From Pseudoflavonifractor sp. An184 (GTDB taxonomy: Bacteria > Bacillota > Clostridia > Oscillospirales > Oscillospiraceae), in assembly GCF_002160305.1 (NCBI RefSeq), contig NZ_NFKI01000010.1:1-64000 (forward strand): a DNA stretch of 64,000 bases, read 5' to 3'. The position numbers were made by a program, and so were the translations under genes. Positions 41,446 through 50,699 of the stretch are shown here, in pieces. Positions within the stretch are counted from its first letter, which is position 1; each line of letters begins with the position of its first letter. The notes below the pieces were generated by a model. It was not told where the DNA came from, did no database searches, and saw only the letters and a list, made by a program, of their open reading frames with translations.

Positions 41446-42858
41446 TCAGGCCGCTTCAGGGAACCATTCCGAGTGTCCGCAAAATACGGCCGCGTCCACG
41501 GCTTCACAGACAGACGTGCACTGACACTGTCTGCATGCTTCTGTCAATTCTTCATAGCACGTCCGACACGCATTTGCGGGCAGACCATGTCGGTGTCTTT
41601 GTACTCGGTAGACCTCTCCCTGAATAAGGGTGCTGCAGAAACGGCAGCGAGGCCGGCAGTCACCACAGAAAAATGCGCTTGCTTCGTCGTCGTATTCCCC
41701 ATATGCGGTACCTACTTCTCTCCCGCACTCTTTGCAGATAATAGTTCCCCTGCAGCTGGAGCACTTGAGCCTGTCCTCATAATATAATTCCTGCCCGCAG
41801 CAGACACAGTATGCCTGGGACCCAATCACAAAAATTTTGTGCTGGAACTCCTGTCCCTGAAGCAATGAGACAACCGCATATCCATTATTGTAGTCTCTAT
41901 AATGGAGCGCATTTCGGTCCGTGAGCCAATATTTATCGGTGCTATGTGTAATAGCCTGCGTAATCCATTGATTCGGCACGTCCAGACATGTGGTAATGAC
42001 CCGTTCCACCAAATCCATATAGCGCTCTCTCTGGTCTGCCCGGTCCGTAGGGTAGAGTCTGGACTGCAGCAGTGTCCCATCATAATAGCAGAAGACCTCC
42101 CGTGTGATCCGCGGGGCCTTATGGAACTCCCTTTCCACATCAGATGCCACCGTGTAAAAAATCATAGTGACCGTATCTCCCATGTAGGAGAGAGCGCCTG
42201 CCTGGTACCCCCCGTCCTCTAAGCAGTGACAAGAGTGCCAGGAGTTGTCCTTGTTGGACATCTCCAGGAAGTCGCAGGGATGGATGGAGAGGACCCCTAC
42301 CCTCTGCTCCACACCTGGGTTCAGCGCATCGGCGAGCCGGGCAAAGATCGCGTTATAGGGATGTATCTGCCGCATGGTCTTTGTCCCATCCGGTGAAGAC
42401 TCTTCCTTGTCCACAACATAGCGGTCCAAGCCGAATTTCAGGCAGAGCCGGTTGACGATCCGGCTGGCCTTCTGGCCCGGCGCACATTCGATCCCTCCGA
42501 GGCGGCGGATATCTGCCAATCTGCTATCATTGGGAACACGTCGATAGTCTCTTGTGGCGGCATCCAACGCGCCGGTAAAGTTGTCGAACAGTTCACCGCA
42601 GAGACCGCAGTCCTTGGCCAACTGCGTCATTTCAAAAACACCTTCATCCACACAGCTTCGGTCAATGTCCCGAATATCTTCATAGTGAAGAACGACCGCC
42701 ATCTCGTCCTCATTCCAGTCAGGGTGCTTTTGGAGCAGCGCGTGCAGGTCTTTCTTCCCAGCTTTCCACTGCTCCAGGTTTTTCTGGACGCCTGCGATTC
42801 CAAACGACTTTCCGTACTTGTGCATGACATCATAAAATTGTTCGGTCAGGGTATTCAT
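41446..42858 (-). CDS. unrecognised 470-aa protein with C-terminal zinc ribbons
   Basis: The first 350 residues form an alpha/beta domain (PGQKASRIVNRLCLKFGLDR; DNSWHSCHCLEDGGYQAGAL). The last 110 hold many CxxC pairs (YCVCCGQEL, LKCSSCRG, ICKECGREV, FCGDCRPRCRFC, CRTCYEELTEACRQC), i.e. three or more zinc ribbons. Layout recalls PcfJ-type proteins, which also join a domain with HC-x-x-x-x to zinc ribbons, but this is weak. ATG 42858 has AGGAAGG upstream. Confidence 0.6.
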   Translation of the reverse strand: MNTLTEQFYDVMHKYGKSFGIAGVQKNLEQWKAGKKDLHALLQKHPDWNEDEMAVVLHYEDIRDIDRSCVDEGVFEMTQLAKDCGLCGELFDNFTGALDAATRDYRRVPNDSRLADIRRLGGIECAPGQKASRIVNRLCLKFGLDRYVVDKEESSPDGTKTMRQIHPYNAIFARLADALNPGVEQRVGVLSIHPCDFLEMSNKDNSWHSCHCLEDGGYQAGALSYMGDTVTMIFYTVASDVEREFHKAPRITREVFCYYDGTLLQSRLYPTDRADQRERYMDLVERVITTCLDVPNQWITQAITHSTDKYWLTDRNALHYRDYNNGYAVVSLLQGQEFQHKIFVIGSQAYCVCCGQELYYEDRLKCSSCRGTIICKECGREVGTAYGEYDDEASAFFCGDCRPRCRFCSTLIQGEVYRVQRHRHGLPANACRTCYEELTEACRQCQCTSVCEAVDAAVFCGHSEWFPEAA

Positions 42859-44008
42859 TGTTATCCTTCCTTTCTTCATCATTGTTTGGAAAAATCCAAG
42901 TAGATCGATCCAATGGTTCAGTCGTCTCTGTGTACGCCCCATTCTGGAAGAGCGAGGTCTGCTCCGCCCCCATCTGGGACGTATCTTGTGCTCGTTCCTG
43001 CCGGAGCCGCTTTTTTATCTGCCTTTTTCGTTTCTCCGCACGCTTTTTTTCGCTGGCTGCCCTATGGGCGTCGGTCGCATATATCACATCAACGCCGCGC
43101 TCAGTCTCCAACTGATCTTGTACACTATCCCGGTGCTCACGGGCGGCGACCCGGATATTCTCAACGTGATACTGATAGTGAACGCAGTCCTGGTCCACAC
43201 ATTGACTTACTGTCCTTTGATGATCTTTCTGTGCAGGTATTTCCCCGGCCATATCCGGTTTATAGATTGTACTTTTGCTTTGGAGCTGTGCAAATGAGTC
43301 TTTGCGCTCAGAAAGCCAAATCTCTGCGTCTGTACGAGCCACTGGTTTCGGGAACACCTTTTTACCTCTCATCACGGTTTCTTTCCGATCCCGCAGGAAA
43401 CCGGTGCGGGTGATCCATACCCTCCTGACATCATAGTACACATTAGCCCGGCGCAGATCCCGCTCCTGCTGCCTGGCCACGCAAAACGGATTGCGGCAGT
43501 CGCTCCGGATACACCTCTCCACATCATACTGGATCTTAAAGCCGGCGCCGCCGCAGTCGGTGTCGCTGACCACGCAGGCACAGCAGGCGCCCTGCGTGAG
43601 ATTCATATATCTGCGCCTCTTTTCCCGCGTCAGCTCCTCCTCTGCTTTCTCCGCACTGTCCTCGTAGCGATAATGCCGATCAGTGCGGTGGCATGGGCAA
43701 TGCGGTATCGGAAAGCCTTTTGGGATGTGGGAGCAGTCTTTTCGATCATACGGGCAGAGGAGCATGGGGTTGTCGTTCTCCGGACAGTAGCAGATCCCTT
43801 GAAAAGAGACTTCGCCTTCCGCAAGGCCGATTCCCATTGCGCTCTTTCCTCTGATCAGCAGACCGCACGGGGTTTCCCAGGTAACCTGAGCCAGGTACTC
43901 TCTTTTGTAAACGAAGCCCTGCCAGCTATCCCAACGGACATATTCCGGGTGCCGTTCTTTGGTATAGCCCGCTGCATAAATGGCTTGGGTCAACTTGTTT
44001 TGTTCCAT
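42830..44008 (-). CDS. cysteine-rich element protein, 392 aa
   Basis: Rich in Cys and His through the first 180 residues (GICYCPENDNPMLLCPYDRK, CPCHRTDRHYRY, GACCACVVSDTDCGG, CIRSDCRNPFC), suggesting several metal sites. A very basic helical stretch follows (ASEKKRAEKRKRQIKKRLRQ). Its C-terminus overlaps the start of the next gene by 29 bp. No family recognised. ATG 44008 has GAGGAA upstream. Confidence 0.6.
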   Translation of the reverse strand: MEQNKLTQAIYAAGYTKERHPEYVRWDSWQGFVYKREYLAQVTWETPCGLLIRGKSAMGIGLAEGEVSFQGICYCPENDNPMLLCPYDRKDCSHIPKGFPIPHCPCHRTDRHYRYEDSAEKAEEELTREKRRRYMNLTQGACCACVVSDTDCGGAGFKIQYDVERCIRSDCRNPFCVARQQERDLRRANVYYDVRRVWITRTGFLRDRKETVMRGKKVFPKPVARTDAEIWLSERKDSFAQLQSKSTIYKPDMAGEIPAQKDHQRTVSQCVDQDCVHYQYHVENIRVAAREHRDSVQDQLETERGVDVIYATDAHRAASEKKRAEKRKRQIKKRLRQERAQDTSQMGAEQTSLFQNGAYTETTEPLDRSTWIFPNNDEERKDNNEYPDRTIL

Positions 44009-44042
44009 GCTGCTTTCCTCAGCTCCCTCCCTGCCCGCTTAT

Positions 44043-44067
44043 GGCGGTGCCGCAATGCGGCACCGCC
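44043..44067. other. intergenic hairpin
   Basis: Perfect 11-bp stem GGCGGTGCCGC / GCGGCACCGCC with AAT loop between two minus-strand genes, no T-run on the minus side. Possible processing site or attenuator. Confidence 0.5.
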
Positions 44068-44097
44068 TGTGGGGGGGATGGTTAGGGCCAGTTCCGT

Positions 44098-45096
44098 TCA
44101 GTTTTCCGTACCGGAGCAAGTACCTCCGGAACTGCGCTGTCTCCACTGGCGCACGTGCCGCTCATAACCCTTGAGATCAACTTCGCGCAATTTTTCTTCC
44201 GAGAACAGAAACTCGGGATAACGTACAAAGCCGCTCTGTGTCGTTGCACCAGTCAGGCTCCCAAATCCATATTTTTTGAGCCAATCCACACATTCTTGAC
44301 CACAGTTGTTGATGTCAAGGAAAGCGTAGTTGGGGCCTTTCGAACATGGAGTCAAGTTCACGGTCAACGTATCCCAAGACTCCCAGTAGCCGTCGATCAG
44401 GGCTTCCCGTTCCACGGCAAGATTGTCGAATGTAACATATGTCCCGATCTTTATACGGGCCGGGTATCTGTCACCGTCGCTTTCAATCACCATCGGGAGT
44501 TGGGTACCTGCGTGATTTTGGTCATGCTGAGCCTCGGATTTCGCCAGATTGGGCCCATACTTCTTCCACAGGCGTGGGCAATACTCGGCGATGTCCTGCA
44601 TGTTCCGATGAAACTCGATTCCTTCCCGGAGTGTGACCTCCTGCGCCAGCAGGTCAGCCACTACCGGATATGTTCCATCCGGCACGTCGTCCCAGACATT
44701 CCCGCCGGTCAATTCCTCGTACGCCTTTTCAGCAACGCGAGTTAAGAATCCAAAGGAGCAATCTGCATATGTCTCGAGTTCTGCCAGATAGTCCGGATTT
44801 TCCATGACGGCAAGGTAGTCCTTCTTCCCCTGGGCAATCAGCCAGCAGCGGAAGCTGAGAAACTTGTCGTAATTCAGATCATGGCACATCAAGCTTGCCG
44901 CATCCCTGATGCCGTGCTCCACGGCAATATCCAGGTATGACTCCAAAATGATGTGGAACCATATAGCGTCGTCCTGGCCGCGCTTGATAAGGCTGTCGGT
45001 CAGCCACTTCGCCTCGGCTGTGACATCCTGTCCCAATTTGTCTTTGCCCTCCTGGAGCAGCGCCCAGAACTTGTCCTTTGCAAACATTGCATTCAT
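44098..45096 (-). CDS. DUF4240 domain protein
   Basis: The first 135 residues fit DUF4240 (KFWALLQEGKDKLGQDVTAE; LMCHDLNYDKFLSFRCWLIA), a helical family of unknown function in bacteria. A second, beta-rich domain follows (YPARIKIGTYVTFDNLAVER), then CGQECVDWLKKYGF. ATG 45096 has GAGG seven bases upstream. It overlaps a longer frame from the upstream gene (see 44879-45358). Confidence 0.7.
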   Translation of the reverse strand: MNAMFAKDKFWALLQEGKDKLGQDVTAEAKWLTDSLIKRGQDDAIWFHIILESYLDIAVEHGIRDAASLMCHDLNYDKFLSFRCWLIAQGKKDYLAVMENPDYLAELETYADCSFGFLTRVAEKAYEELTGGNVWDDVPDGTYPVVADLLAQEVTLREGIEFHRNMQDIAEYCPRLWKKYGPNLAKSEAQHDQNHAGTQLPMVIESDGDRYPARIKIGTYVTFDNLAVEREALIDGYWESWDTLTVNLTPCSKGPNYAFLDINNCGQECVDWLKKYGFGSLTGATTQSGFVRYPEFLFSEEKLREVDLKGYERHVRQWRQRSSGGTCSGTEN

Positions 45097-45358
45097 TGTG
45101 ATACCTCATTTCGTCTGTTTTTCTTGTTCCAGCTTCCTGCTGGCCCGTGGGTCGGTACGGCGTTATCCGTAGGTACTCATACTCAGCGCCGCATCTCCGA
45201 CAGACAAAGGGGCCGTATGGCTGTTCTGCTTCATAAATGTTGGCGTCCGCTCCTCCACTGAGGTTTGCAAGAAAGTCGCCGTTTTCATCTACTAAGACAT
45301 CCATATAGCAGCGCTGATGTCCTACAAATTCACCTCCGCCGCAAAATTTGCATTTCAT
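44879..45358 (-). CDS. zinc-ribbon protein (3' end uncertain)
   Basis: The first 70 residues are convincing: MKCKFCGGGEFVGHQRCYMD, then FVCRRCGAEYEYLRI form a two-half zinc ribbon. The frame then runs 218 bp into the DUF4240 gene in another frame, with unlikely composition, so the true protein probably ended near 45100 and a small frameshift has extended it. ATG 45358 lies 4 bp after the stop of 45362-45580. Confidence 0.5.
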   Translation of the reverse strand: MKCKFCGGGEFVGHQRCYMDVLVDENGDFLANLSGGADANIYEAEQPYGPFVCRRCGAEYEYLRITPYRPTGQQEAGTRKTDEMRYHNECNVCKGQVLGAAPGGQRQIGTGCHSRGEVADRQPYQARPGRRYMVPHHFGVIPGYCRGARHQGCGKLDVP

Positions 45359-45361
45359 GGT

Positions 45362-45580
45362 TTACTTCTCCGTTGGCACTGCGGAGCGGTCTTTGGCATA
45401 CCGGCCAAAATTCAGTTCCCGGATGATCTCCTGAATCTTTTCATCATCATCCCACCGGGCAGAGAGGGTGGTCCGCTCTGGACCTTCCCCTACATGAATA
45501 CTCGCCTTGGCGCACGACACCTGCAGCAGCACATCAGTGCGCTGCGCACAGACGATGGCCAAGTTACCCAGCTGCTTCAT
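45362..45580 (-). CDS. unrecognised 72-aa protein
   Basis: Begins MKQLGNLAIVCAQRTDVLLQ and ends RYAKDRSAVPTEK. ATG 45580 has AAAGGAG seven bases upstream. A small beta-then-helix protein of the kind common in clostridial elements; no function known. Confidence 0.6.
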   Translation of the reverse strand: MKQLGNLAIVCAQRTDVLLQVSCAKASIHVGEGPERTTLSARWDDDEKIQEIIRELNFGRYAKDRSAVPTEK

Positions 45581-45596
45581 TGTCATTCTCCTTTCC

Positions 45597-46079
45597 TCAC
45601 GCTGCATACAGCCAGACCACAACAGGCCGGGCAAGGTCGGCAATCGCGTAATTCTTCCGCACATGAACAGGGCGGAACTGCGCGTCAAACTCGCACTCCG
45701 TGCTCTCCTCGATATACCCCTGCGTCCGGGCCAAATAGTCCCGGAACATGCGCAGTATATCCAAACGCTTTTCGATTGCGTCGTCTTCCCTGCACCGCAG
45801 ATTAGAAGCGTACACATATCTGTGCTGCTCCCCTTTGAGGAAAAAGCCATAGGTTTTGTATGCATGGCACTGCCGCGCCTGTTCCCGCTCGATGTGCTTG
45901 AGATAGGCCACGCCGGCCTGTCCGCCTTTGGTCAGGCAGAGATTCCCCATCTGGCGGCGCTGTTCAGAAGACAACGGGATCTTATGTTTTTCCTGTCCTG
46001 GAAGTCCCTTGTAAGCTCGGAACAGCTCCGGGGCATATCGGCAACCCCTGATTTCATACTCAAATCGTGATTTTCCCAT
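45597..46079 (-). CDS. unrecognised 160-aa basic protein
   Basis: Begins MGKSRFEYEIRGCRYAPELF; contains a helical, Arg-rich middle (KHIEREQARQCHAYKTYGFF) and CREDDAIEKRLDILRMFRDY. ATG 46079 has AAAGGTG upstream; the longer frame to 46244 overlaps the next gene and lacks a site. No family recognised. Confidence 0.6.
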   Translation of the reverse strand: MGKSRFEYEIRGCRYAPELFRAYKGLPGQEKHKIPLSSEQRRQMGNLCLTKGGQAGVAYLKHIEREQARQCHAYKTYGFFLKGEQHRYVYASNLRCREDDAIEKRLDILRMFRDYLARTQGYIEESTECEFDAQFRPVHVRKNYAIADLARPVVVWLYAA

Positions 46080-46164
46080 AATCACCTTTCTTCTGATCGG
46101 TAGCCGTCCCCGCGACGGAGGTCGGCACGATAACCGTCTAAAATGGTTTTGATGTTTGGTGCCC

Positions 46165-46398
46165 TTAGGCCAATGGCGGCCAGTGCCCGTTGACGGAATA
46201 TCCCCAAACGATCTCCTCATCGGATTCATACTGCATGATCCCATGGGCGGTCAGCGTCCATCCGTCCGGGATACGCTGGAAAGTCGCCGTTGTCTCACAG
46301 GGCATAGGCCGCTTTTCGACACTCGTGCACAGGTACAGATTCCCGTTGCGGTTACGATAAACTGTACCGACAACCGGAGTGATATACTCCAATTTCAT
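46165..46398 (-). CDS. unrecognised 77-aa protein
   Basis: Begins MKLEYITPVVGTVYRNRNGN, a beta-rich small protein (YLCTSVEKRPMPCETTATFQ). ATG 46398 has AAAGGAG seven bases upstream. Function unknown. Confidence 0.6.
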   Translation of the reverse strand: MKLEYITPVVGTVYRNRNGNLYLCTSVEKRPMPCETTATFQRIPDGWTLTAHGIMQYESDEEIVWGYSVNGHWPPLA

Positions 46399-46475
46399 GA
46401 TCGCGCTCCTTTCTGATACGTTCGTGTGACCCTTTGATCGTGCTGCCCGGGCCGTCCCCCCTTTCAGATCTGGCG

Positions 46476-46519
46476 AAAAGGAACGCGCCAGCCACATACA
46501 TGGTCAGCGCGTTCCTTTT
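46476..46519. terminator. terminator downstream of sigma-like gene
   Basis: 13-bp stem AAAAGGAACGCGC / GCGCGTTCCTTTT with an 18-base loop. A- and T-runs on both sides. It separates the sigma-like gene (46586-46942) from the small genes to its left. Confidence 0.8.
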
Positions 46520-46585
46520 CATGGTTCTACATCGTTTATAATGTAGACAGATTCTTACAACGGTCCTGCTGTGAATACCTCACCG

Positions 46586-46942
46586 CTACGCCGCGATCTG
46601 CAGTTCCCAGTCGGGGTTGCACTCGGCCAAACATTCCAAAGATACAACGGCACCACGAAGGTCCCAGGGGGCATCGGCAAATCCGTATTTCCTCTGGCTC
46701 CCCTTGCACTTCAGGAGTTCATAGTGGAGCTGGGCGAAGAGATGCTGGCGCAAAACGCCTTTGTCCGGGTCAAATGTGGCAACCGCCTGGATCATGCGCA
46801 GTGCCAGCCACTGGTACACATCATCGTAATCCAGGTGTGCAGATTGCATCAGCGCATGATTTCTGCGGATCACCGCATCAATACACCAAAGGTTTTCCTC
46901 TACAACTGCGTTCCGCAGGGCGACAGAATGATAGATACACAT
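46586..46942 (-). CDS. sigma-70 region-2-like protein, 118 aa
   Basis: The central part (LDYDDVYQWLALRMIQAVAT, then FDPDKGVLRQHLFAQLHYEL) matches the core-binding and -10-reading helices of sigma region 2; no region 4 follows. ATG 46942 has GAGGAG nine bases upstream. As with the pair at 3485/3895, it may work with a separate region-4 partner, or it may be an anti-termination-type regulator. Function inferred from fold only. Confidence 0.6.
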   Translation of the reverse strand: MCIYHSVALRNAVVEENLWCIDAVIRRNHALMQSAHLDYDDVYQWLALRMIQAVATFDPDKGVLRQHLFAQLHYELLKCKGSQRKYGFADAPWDLRGAVVSLECLAECNPDWELQIAA

Positions 46943-47044
46943 TGTAGTACGCTCCTCTTTTAAATTTGAATTTTGTGAAAGTGCTTTTCTATTTCTTCTT
47001 TTCTATCAATTCGGTTCTCATCTGACAGCTGGTATGATCTTCTC

Positions 47045-49222
47045 TCACGCCGCCTCCATCAGATCCGCCTGGAGCACATCCAACAAGAGGCTGCCTGCCA
47101 GTTTGCCGGTCCGGACCCTAACTTGGTCCCGTTGGAGTTCTTCAAATTCCTGGACCCGCAAAATCTTACTCTTCTGAGCCAGCTTCAGGTCCTCCTCGCT
47201 CAGGTGATTTTTGATTTCTTTCTGCCACTTTTTCAGGAACTGGGACGCCTGAAGGATGTCCTCTTTCTGCTCATCTCCCAGGGTCCGCTTCTGCCGGATC
47301 GCCCCGTTCGGTTCGATTTCCAGTGTGTAAAAAGGCTTATCAGTCTCCCCGGTGCGGCGCAGGAACAGGATATAGCTTTCCCGCTGCTCGATCCGTTCCC
47401 AGTACCGCTCGCTGTCGCCGACGCAGTGGGATAGGATCTGTCCCTCAAGGATGATCTCTTCGATGCGCTCCGGGACACGGATCGTATACTCCTGGTCGGA
47501 AAACTCGTACTTGGGCTTGATCTCTTGGAAGATATCCTCCAAGTGCGGATACTTTTTCAAAATTTCACCCGCTCGAAGGACCATGGATTTGTCTGTGTGG
47601 AAGAACTGAAGCAGTTCATCGTGGCGTTTTTTCACATTTCGCACACGGTAGACCGCCTCACTTGTGAGATCCATTTTCAACCGGGCCGCCATGGAGAGAT
47701 AATCTTTCCACGTGGTCATGACATAGTCGCATTCCCGGTTCAGCTCCCGCATTTGCCGCTTCAGATAATTGCAGACCTGCTGAGGACTCATGACGCCGTT
47801 CAAAAACGCAAGATCCCTTGGCTTCAGTCCATGTTCGCAGAGCCACATGATCGCACGGTCTGGTATCGGTTTCCCCGTGCTATTTTCACAGCGGAGCCAT
47901 GCAAGAACATCCATCCCGCCTTGACAGTCCCTAAGGCGCTTCATCTCCTGTGCGTCAATGCCGAGCGTCCGAGCTAATCCGGCTTTTGACTTCAGTTCTG
48001 TGACGTTCCAATTGCGCGAATGGTACATGCAGTCCCGGGCCAATCCACCTAGTCCCGCCTTGACCAACTGTTCCACCATCGGGATTTTTCTGCGCGTGTC
48101 CAGATAGAGTTCCGGATCAATCTTCCTGAGCAGCCGGACGGCCTCCGGGAGGCCTGTGTACCGCAGCACGCTCTCTGCCAGAGCTGGAATGGTTTTTCCA
48201 TAGACGGCGCCCGCCCAGTCTTCATGCCAGTACCGATGATAGTAACTGTATCCATAAACATAGTTCTGCGGGATCCATCGGGTCTCCCGGTTTTTGTAGT
48301 TCTCCCAGCAGTAAGTACCAGCCTTTTTCGCCTGGCTGTCATAGAGCACGCGCCGAAACTCATGCATATACAGTTTCTCTTTTTTTACGTCATCTGTGGT
48401 ATAACTCCGCGTACATATGAACATGCGGAGAACAAATCCACTTTGGTACCGTTGCACCAGGTGGATATAGCAGTCGGGCGTCGAAACATACTTTGCCTTG
48501 CCCAGTGCCTTATAAGCAATCTTCCGACGGCAGCGCGGGCAGTGCCCCTCTCGATTATGCCTAGGATGTGAAATCGGCACCTCCTGCTCACAGTAAGTGC
48601 AGTATCCCGTCGTCGCTCCCCTTCGGCTGTACTGATAGAAAATATAGTTTTCAGGAATCCCGACCTTCCGGCACCACTGCGTCCAGTTCTTTGGCAATGC
48701 AGAAATCTGTGCCATATCCGCGTCCCACGGCTCGACTTCCCGCTTGTATCTGCGCCGGAGTGATTCCTCGCGCAGCCTCAACTGGTAATCCAGGACGCCG
48801 CTAAAGCCCCCACGTTCTCCGTTCAGATACTGTTTGATGGTCTTATCATCCGATCGGCTGATCCAGTTTCCTTCAGAGTAGCTGACGTATTTCGGCCAAT
48901 CCAGATAATCCAGTTTCGCACTGCGCCACCGGTTCTCGATCCGGTCGTAGGTGAGAAATTGCTTTTTTGCCCGATCCACATAGATCTCATAGGCGGCGTC
49001 TCTTGCCCCCATGCGGAGTGGCTCCGGGAGGAAGATAGCAACATGCAGTATGCCGTCCTGCACTTTGCTGCGCAGGTATCGTCCCCATTGGTAGCCCTTA
49101 CCCTGATAAGGAAAGCCGTGAAGCAGCAGTTTCCGCGTTTTCAATTCATCCAAAGCGGCCAGTTCCAAGATCTTCTTGGTGGCGCGCAACGCTGACATAG
49201 CCAAGAGTTTTTTCTTGTTCAT
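47045..49222 (-). CDS. pcfJ: PcfJ-like protein
   Basis: A 725-aa protein of the PcfJ family (named after plasmid pCF10). It has a central zinc ribbon (YCTYCEQEVPISHPRHNREG, then HCPRCRRKIAYKALGK), a helical middle, and a C-terminal conserved block with LSHCVGDSERYWERI, YILFLRR and PFYTLEIEPNGAIRQKRTLG. PcfJ proteins go with PcfK on conjugative plasmids and integrative elements; their activity is unknown. The start overlaps the upstream stop (ATGA at 49219-49222). A PcfK-like gene lies two genes upstream. Confidence 0.8.
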   Translation of the reverse strand: MNKKKLLAMSALRATKKILELAALDELKTRKLLLHGFPYQGKGYQWGRYLRSKVQDGILHVAIFLPEPLRMGARDAAYEIYVDRAKKQFLTYDRIENRWRSAKLDYLDWPKYVSYSEGNWISRSDDKTIKQYLNGERGGFSGVLDYQLRLREESLRRRYKREVEPWDADMAQISALPKNWTQWCRKVGIPENYIFYQYSRRGATTGYCTYCEQEVPISHPRHNREGHCPRCRRKIAYKALGKAKYVSTPDCYIHLVQRYQSGFVLRMFICTRSYTTDDVKKEKLYMHEFRRVLYDSQAKKAGTYCWENYKNRETRWIPQNYVYGYSYYHRYWHEDWAGAVYGKTIPALAESVLRYTGLPEAVRLLRKIDPELYLDTRRKIPMVEQLVKAGLGGLARDCMYHSRNWNVTELKSKAGLARTLGIDAQEMKRLRDCQGGMDVLAWLRCENSTGKPIPDRAIMWLCEHGLKPRDLAFLNGVMSPQQVCNYLKRQMRELNRECDYVMTTWKDYLSMAARLKMDLTSEAVYRVRNVKKRHDELLQFFHTDKSMVLRAGEILKKYPHLEDIFQEIKPKYEFSDQEYTIRVPERIEEIILEGQILSHCVGDSERYWERIEQRESYILFLRRTGETDKPFYTLEIEPNGAIRQKRTLGDEQKEDILQASQFLKKWQKEIKNHLSEEDLKLAQKSKILRVQEFEELQRDQVRVRTGKLAGSLLLDVLQADLMEAA

Positions 49223-49764
49223 CTGATCGCTACCCTCTCCTTCAGGTCTACACCATACCAGGTATCCGGCAGGACCTTATTTCCATCCACGCGGGTAAGG
49301 CAGATTTCTTCTATCCCAGTCCCGTAGAGATTTTCTTTTGCAAGGGCCAGGATATCTCCGATCTTGCCCCTGGCGCGGGGATCCACACCCCTGGCCACGG
49401 CGCAGCCGTTGAATGCCGTAGCGCTGTCTCGAATGACCCGCGAACTCCATGGCTGCAGCGGATGCGCGGCCATATAGGCCAGGCCATGTAAAAGCAGCTG
49501 GTCCAACTCCAGTTTCCGCAGGATCGTCAGTTCCGTGCAGGAGATCTTGGAGTCGATATTGTCCTCATCCATATCTCCCCCGGCATTGACCAAGTAATAC
49601 TCAGAATGAGCCGTATCGGGATAGTGAGACAGGCAATCAAACGGGTTGGCAGCACAATGAAATCCGTTTGCCCGGCAGTTTGCCTTTTCCGTCACATTCA
49701 GTCCCATAGAGAACTGATAATCCCGACAGATCAGACCCTGATGAAATCCTTTGTAAGCGAGCAT
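49219..49764 (-). CDS. conserved element protein, 181 aa
   Basis: Begins MLAYKGFHQGLICRDYQFSM and contains NGFHCAANPFDCLSHYP, YYLVNAGGDMDEDNIDSKIS, then CTELTILRKLELDQLLLHGL. I recognise the pattern from a widespread clostridial phage/plasmid family (annotated elsewhere, I believe, as DUF7666-like) without known function. It is coupled by overlap to the PcfJ-like gene. Confidence 0.65.
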   Translation of the reverse strand: MLAYKGFHQGLICRDYQFSMGLNVTEKANCRANGFHCAANPFDCLSHYPDTAHSEYYLVNAGGDMDEDNIDSKISCTELTILRKLELDQLLLHGLAYMAAHPLQPWSSRVIRDSATAFNGCAVARGVDPRARGKIGDILALAKENLYGTGIEEICLTRVDGNKVLPDTWYGVDLKERVAIR

Positions 49765-49775
49765 ATTTTCCTCCT

Positions 49776-50681
49776 TCAGCTTGCCTTTTCCATATCTTGC
49801 AGAAACGCGCCAAACGAGATTTGCTCTTCTTCCGGAGCTTCGGACGCCAGCTTCTGAGCAGCCGTTTTTTTCTCCGCTGGCTTTTTCTCTTTCTTCTTGG
49901 CGGAGTTCCGCTTCTTTCCTTTCGTGGACACAGGGCCGGTATAAGGCTTCGGTACAAATTCCTCCTCAGGTTCCTTATCCTCCTCGGCACTCATGTCCCG
50001 GTAGTAGTCTTCCGCCCACTGGTATACAACATCATCCGGAACATCTCCTCCGTACATGCCGTTGACACCATAGGGGCGCTGCATGCCGTTGTCTTTCATC
50101 TCCTGCTCCAGGTACTCCCGTGCCTTGCGGTTGATGTACCAGATGCAGTGCATAAAACTTTTGCGCGGGTGCATGGTCAGCCTGGCAAACTCCAGGTCGT
50201 CCAGGCACAGGGTCTGAAGGTATTCAGCCAGATATTCCTTCATATTCCTGCGCGTCAGGCGTTCAGTCTCTGCGTTGATCCGCTTTGCAGAGGACATCAG
50301 CAGTTCCTCCTCACCCATGGCGGCAACCTTCTGGAGCTGCTTCTCTTCCGCGGCCTTTCTTGCCTCTCTTTGTGCCTCCCACTCCGCCTTGCGCTTAGCC
50401 TCAGCCTCCTCGTGGGCTCTCCTGGCTTCGGCCTCGGCCTCATCGGTTACGCTCGGCACTGCCGGTGCGGTATCCTGCTTCGGCGGTTTTTCTTCTCCCA
50501 TCAGCTTTTTCAGCTCTTGCGGAGCGGCGTCTGCCTCGGCTCTCTGGGCGTCCTCATCTTCAAATCTGATTTGCTCCTGCCCGAGTTCTTTTTCTTCCGG
50601 GCCCAAGCTGAACGCCTCGACAGGCTGTTCAGTACCGTCTCCGTACTTCAGGTCGATATCAATCTCTGAGTACGCACCCAT
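49776..50681 (-). CDS. pcfK: PcfK-like protein
   Basis: A 301-aa protein with an acidic/charged N-terminus, a long Ala/Glu/Arg coiled coil (residues about 80-120, EAEARRAHEEAEAKRKAEWE) and the PcfK-type core near 165-230: SFMHCIWYINRKAREYLEQE, MYGGDVPDDVVYQWAEDYYR. A Lys-rich tail follows (KGKKRNSAKKKEKKPAEKKT). PcfK proteins accompany PcfJ on pCF10-like plasmids. The N-terminal extension is longer than in classic PcfK. Confidence 0.78.
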   Translation of the reverse strand: MGAYSEIDIDLKYGDGTEQPVEAFSLGPEEKELGQEQIRFEDEDAQRAEADAAPQELKKLMGEEKPPKQDTAPAVPSVTDEAEAEARRAHEEAEAKRKAEWEAQREARKAAEEKQLQKVAAMGEEELLMSSAKRINAETERLTRRNMKEYLAEYLQTLCLDDLEFARLTMHPRKSFMHCIWYINRKAREYLEQEMKDNGMQRPYGVNGMYGGDVPDDVVYQWAEDYYRDMSAEEDKEPEEEFVPKPYTGPVSTKGKKRNSAKKKEKKPAEKKTAAQKLASEAPEEEQISFGAFLQDMEKAS

Positions 50682-50699
50682 AAAAACACCATTCTCCTT

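Noticed and set aside
41446-42858. Assignment of the zinc-ribbon protein as a second PcfJ
   Set aside because: It has ribbons and a SCHC motif but lacks the LSHCVGDSERY-type block that defines PcfJ at 47045-49222.
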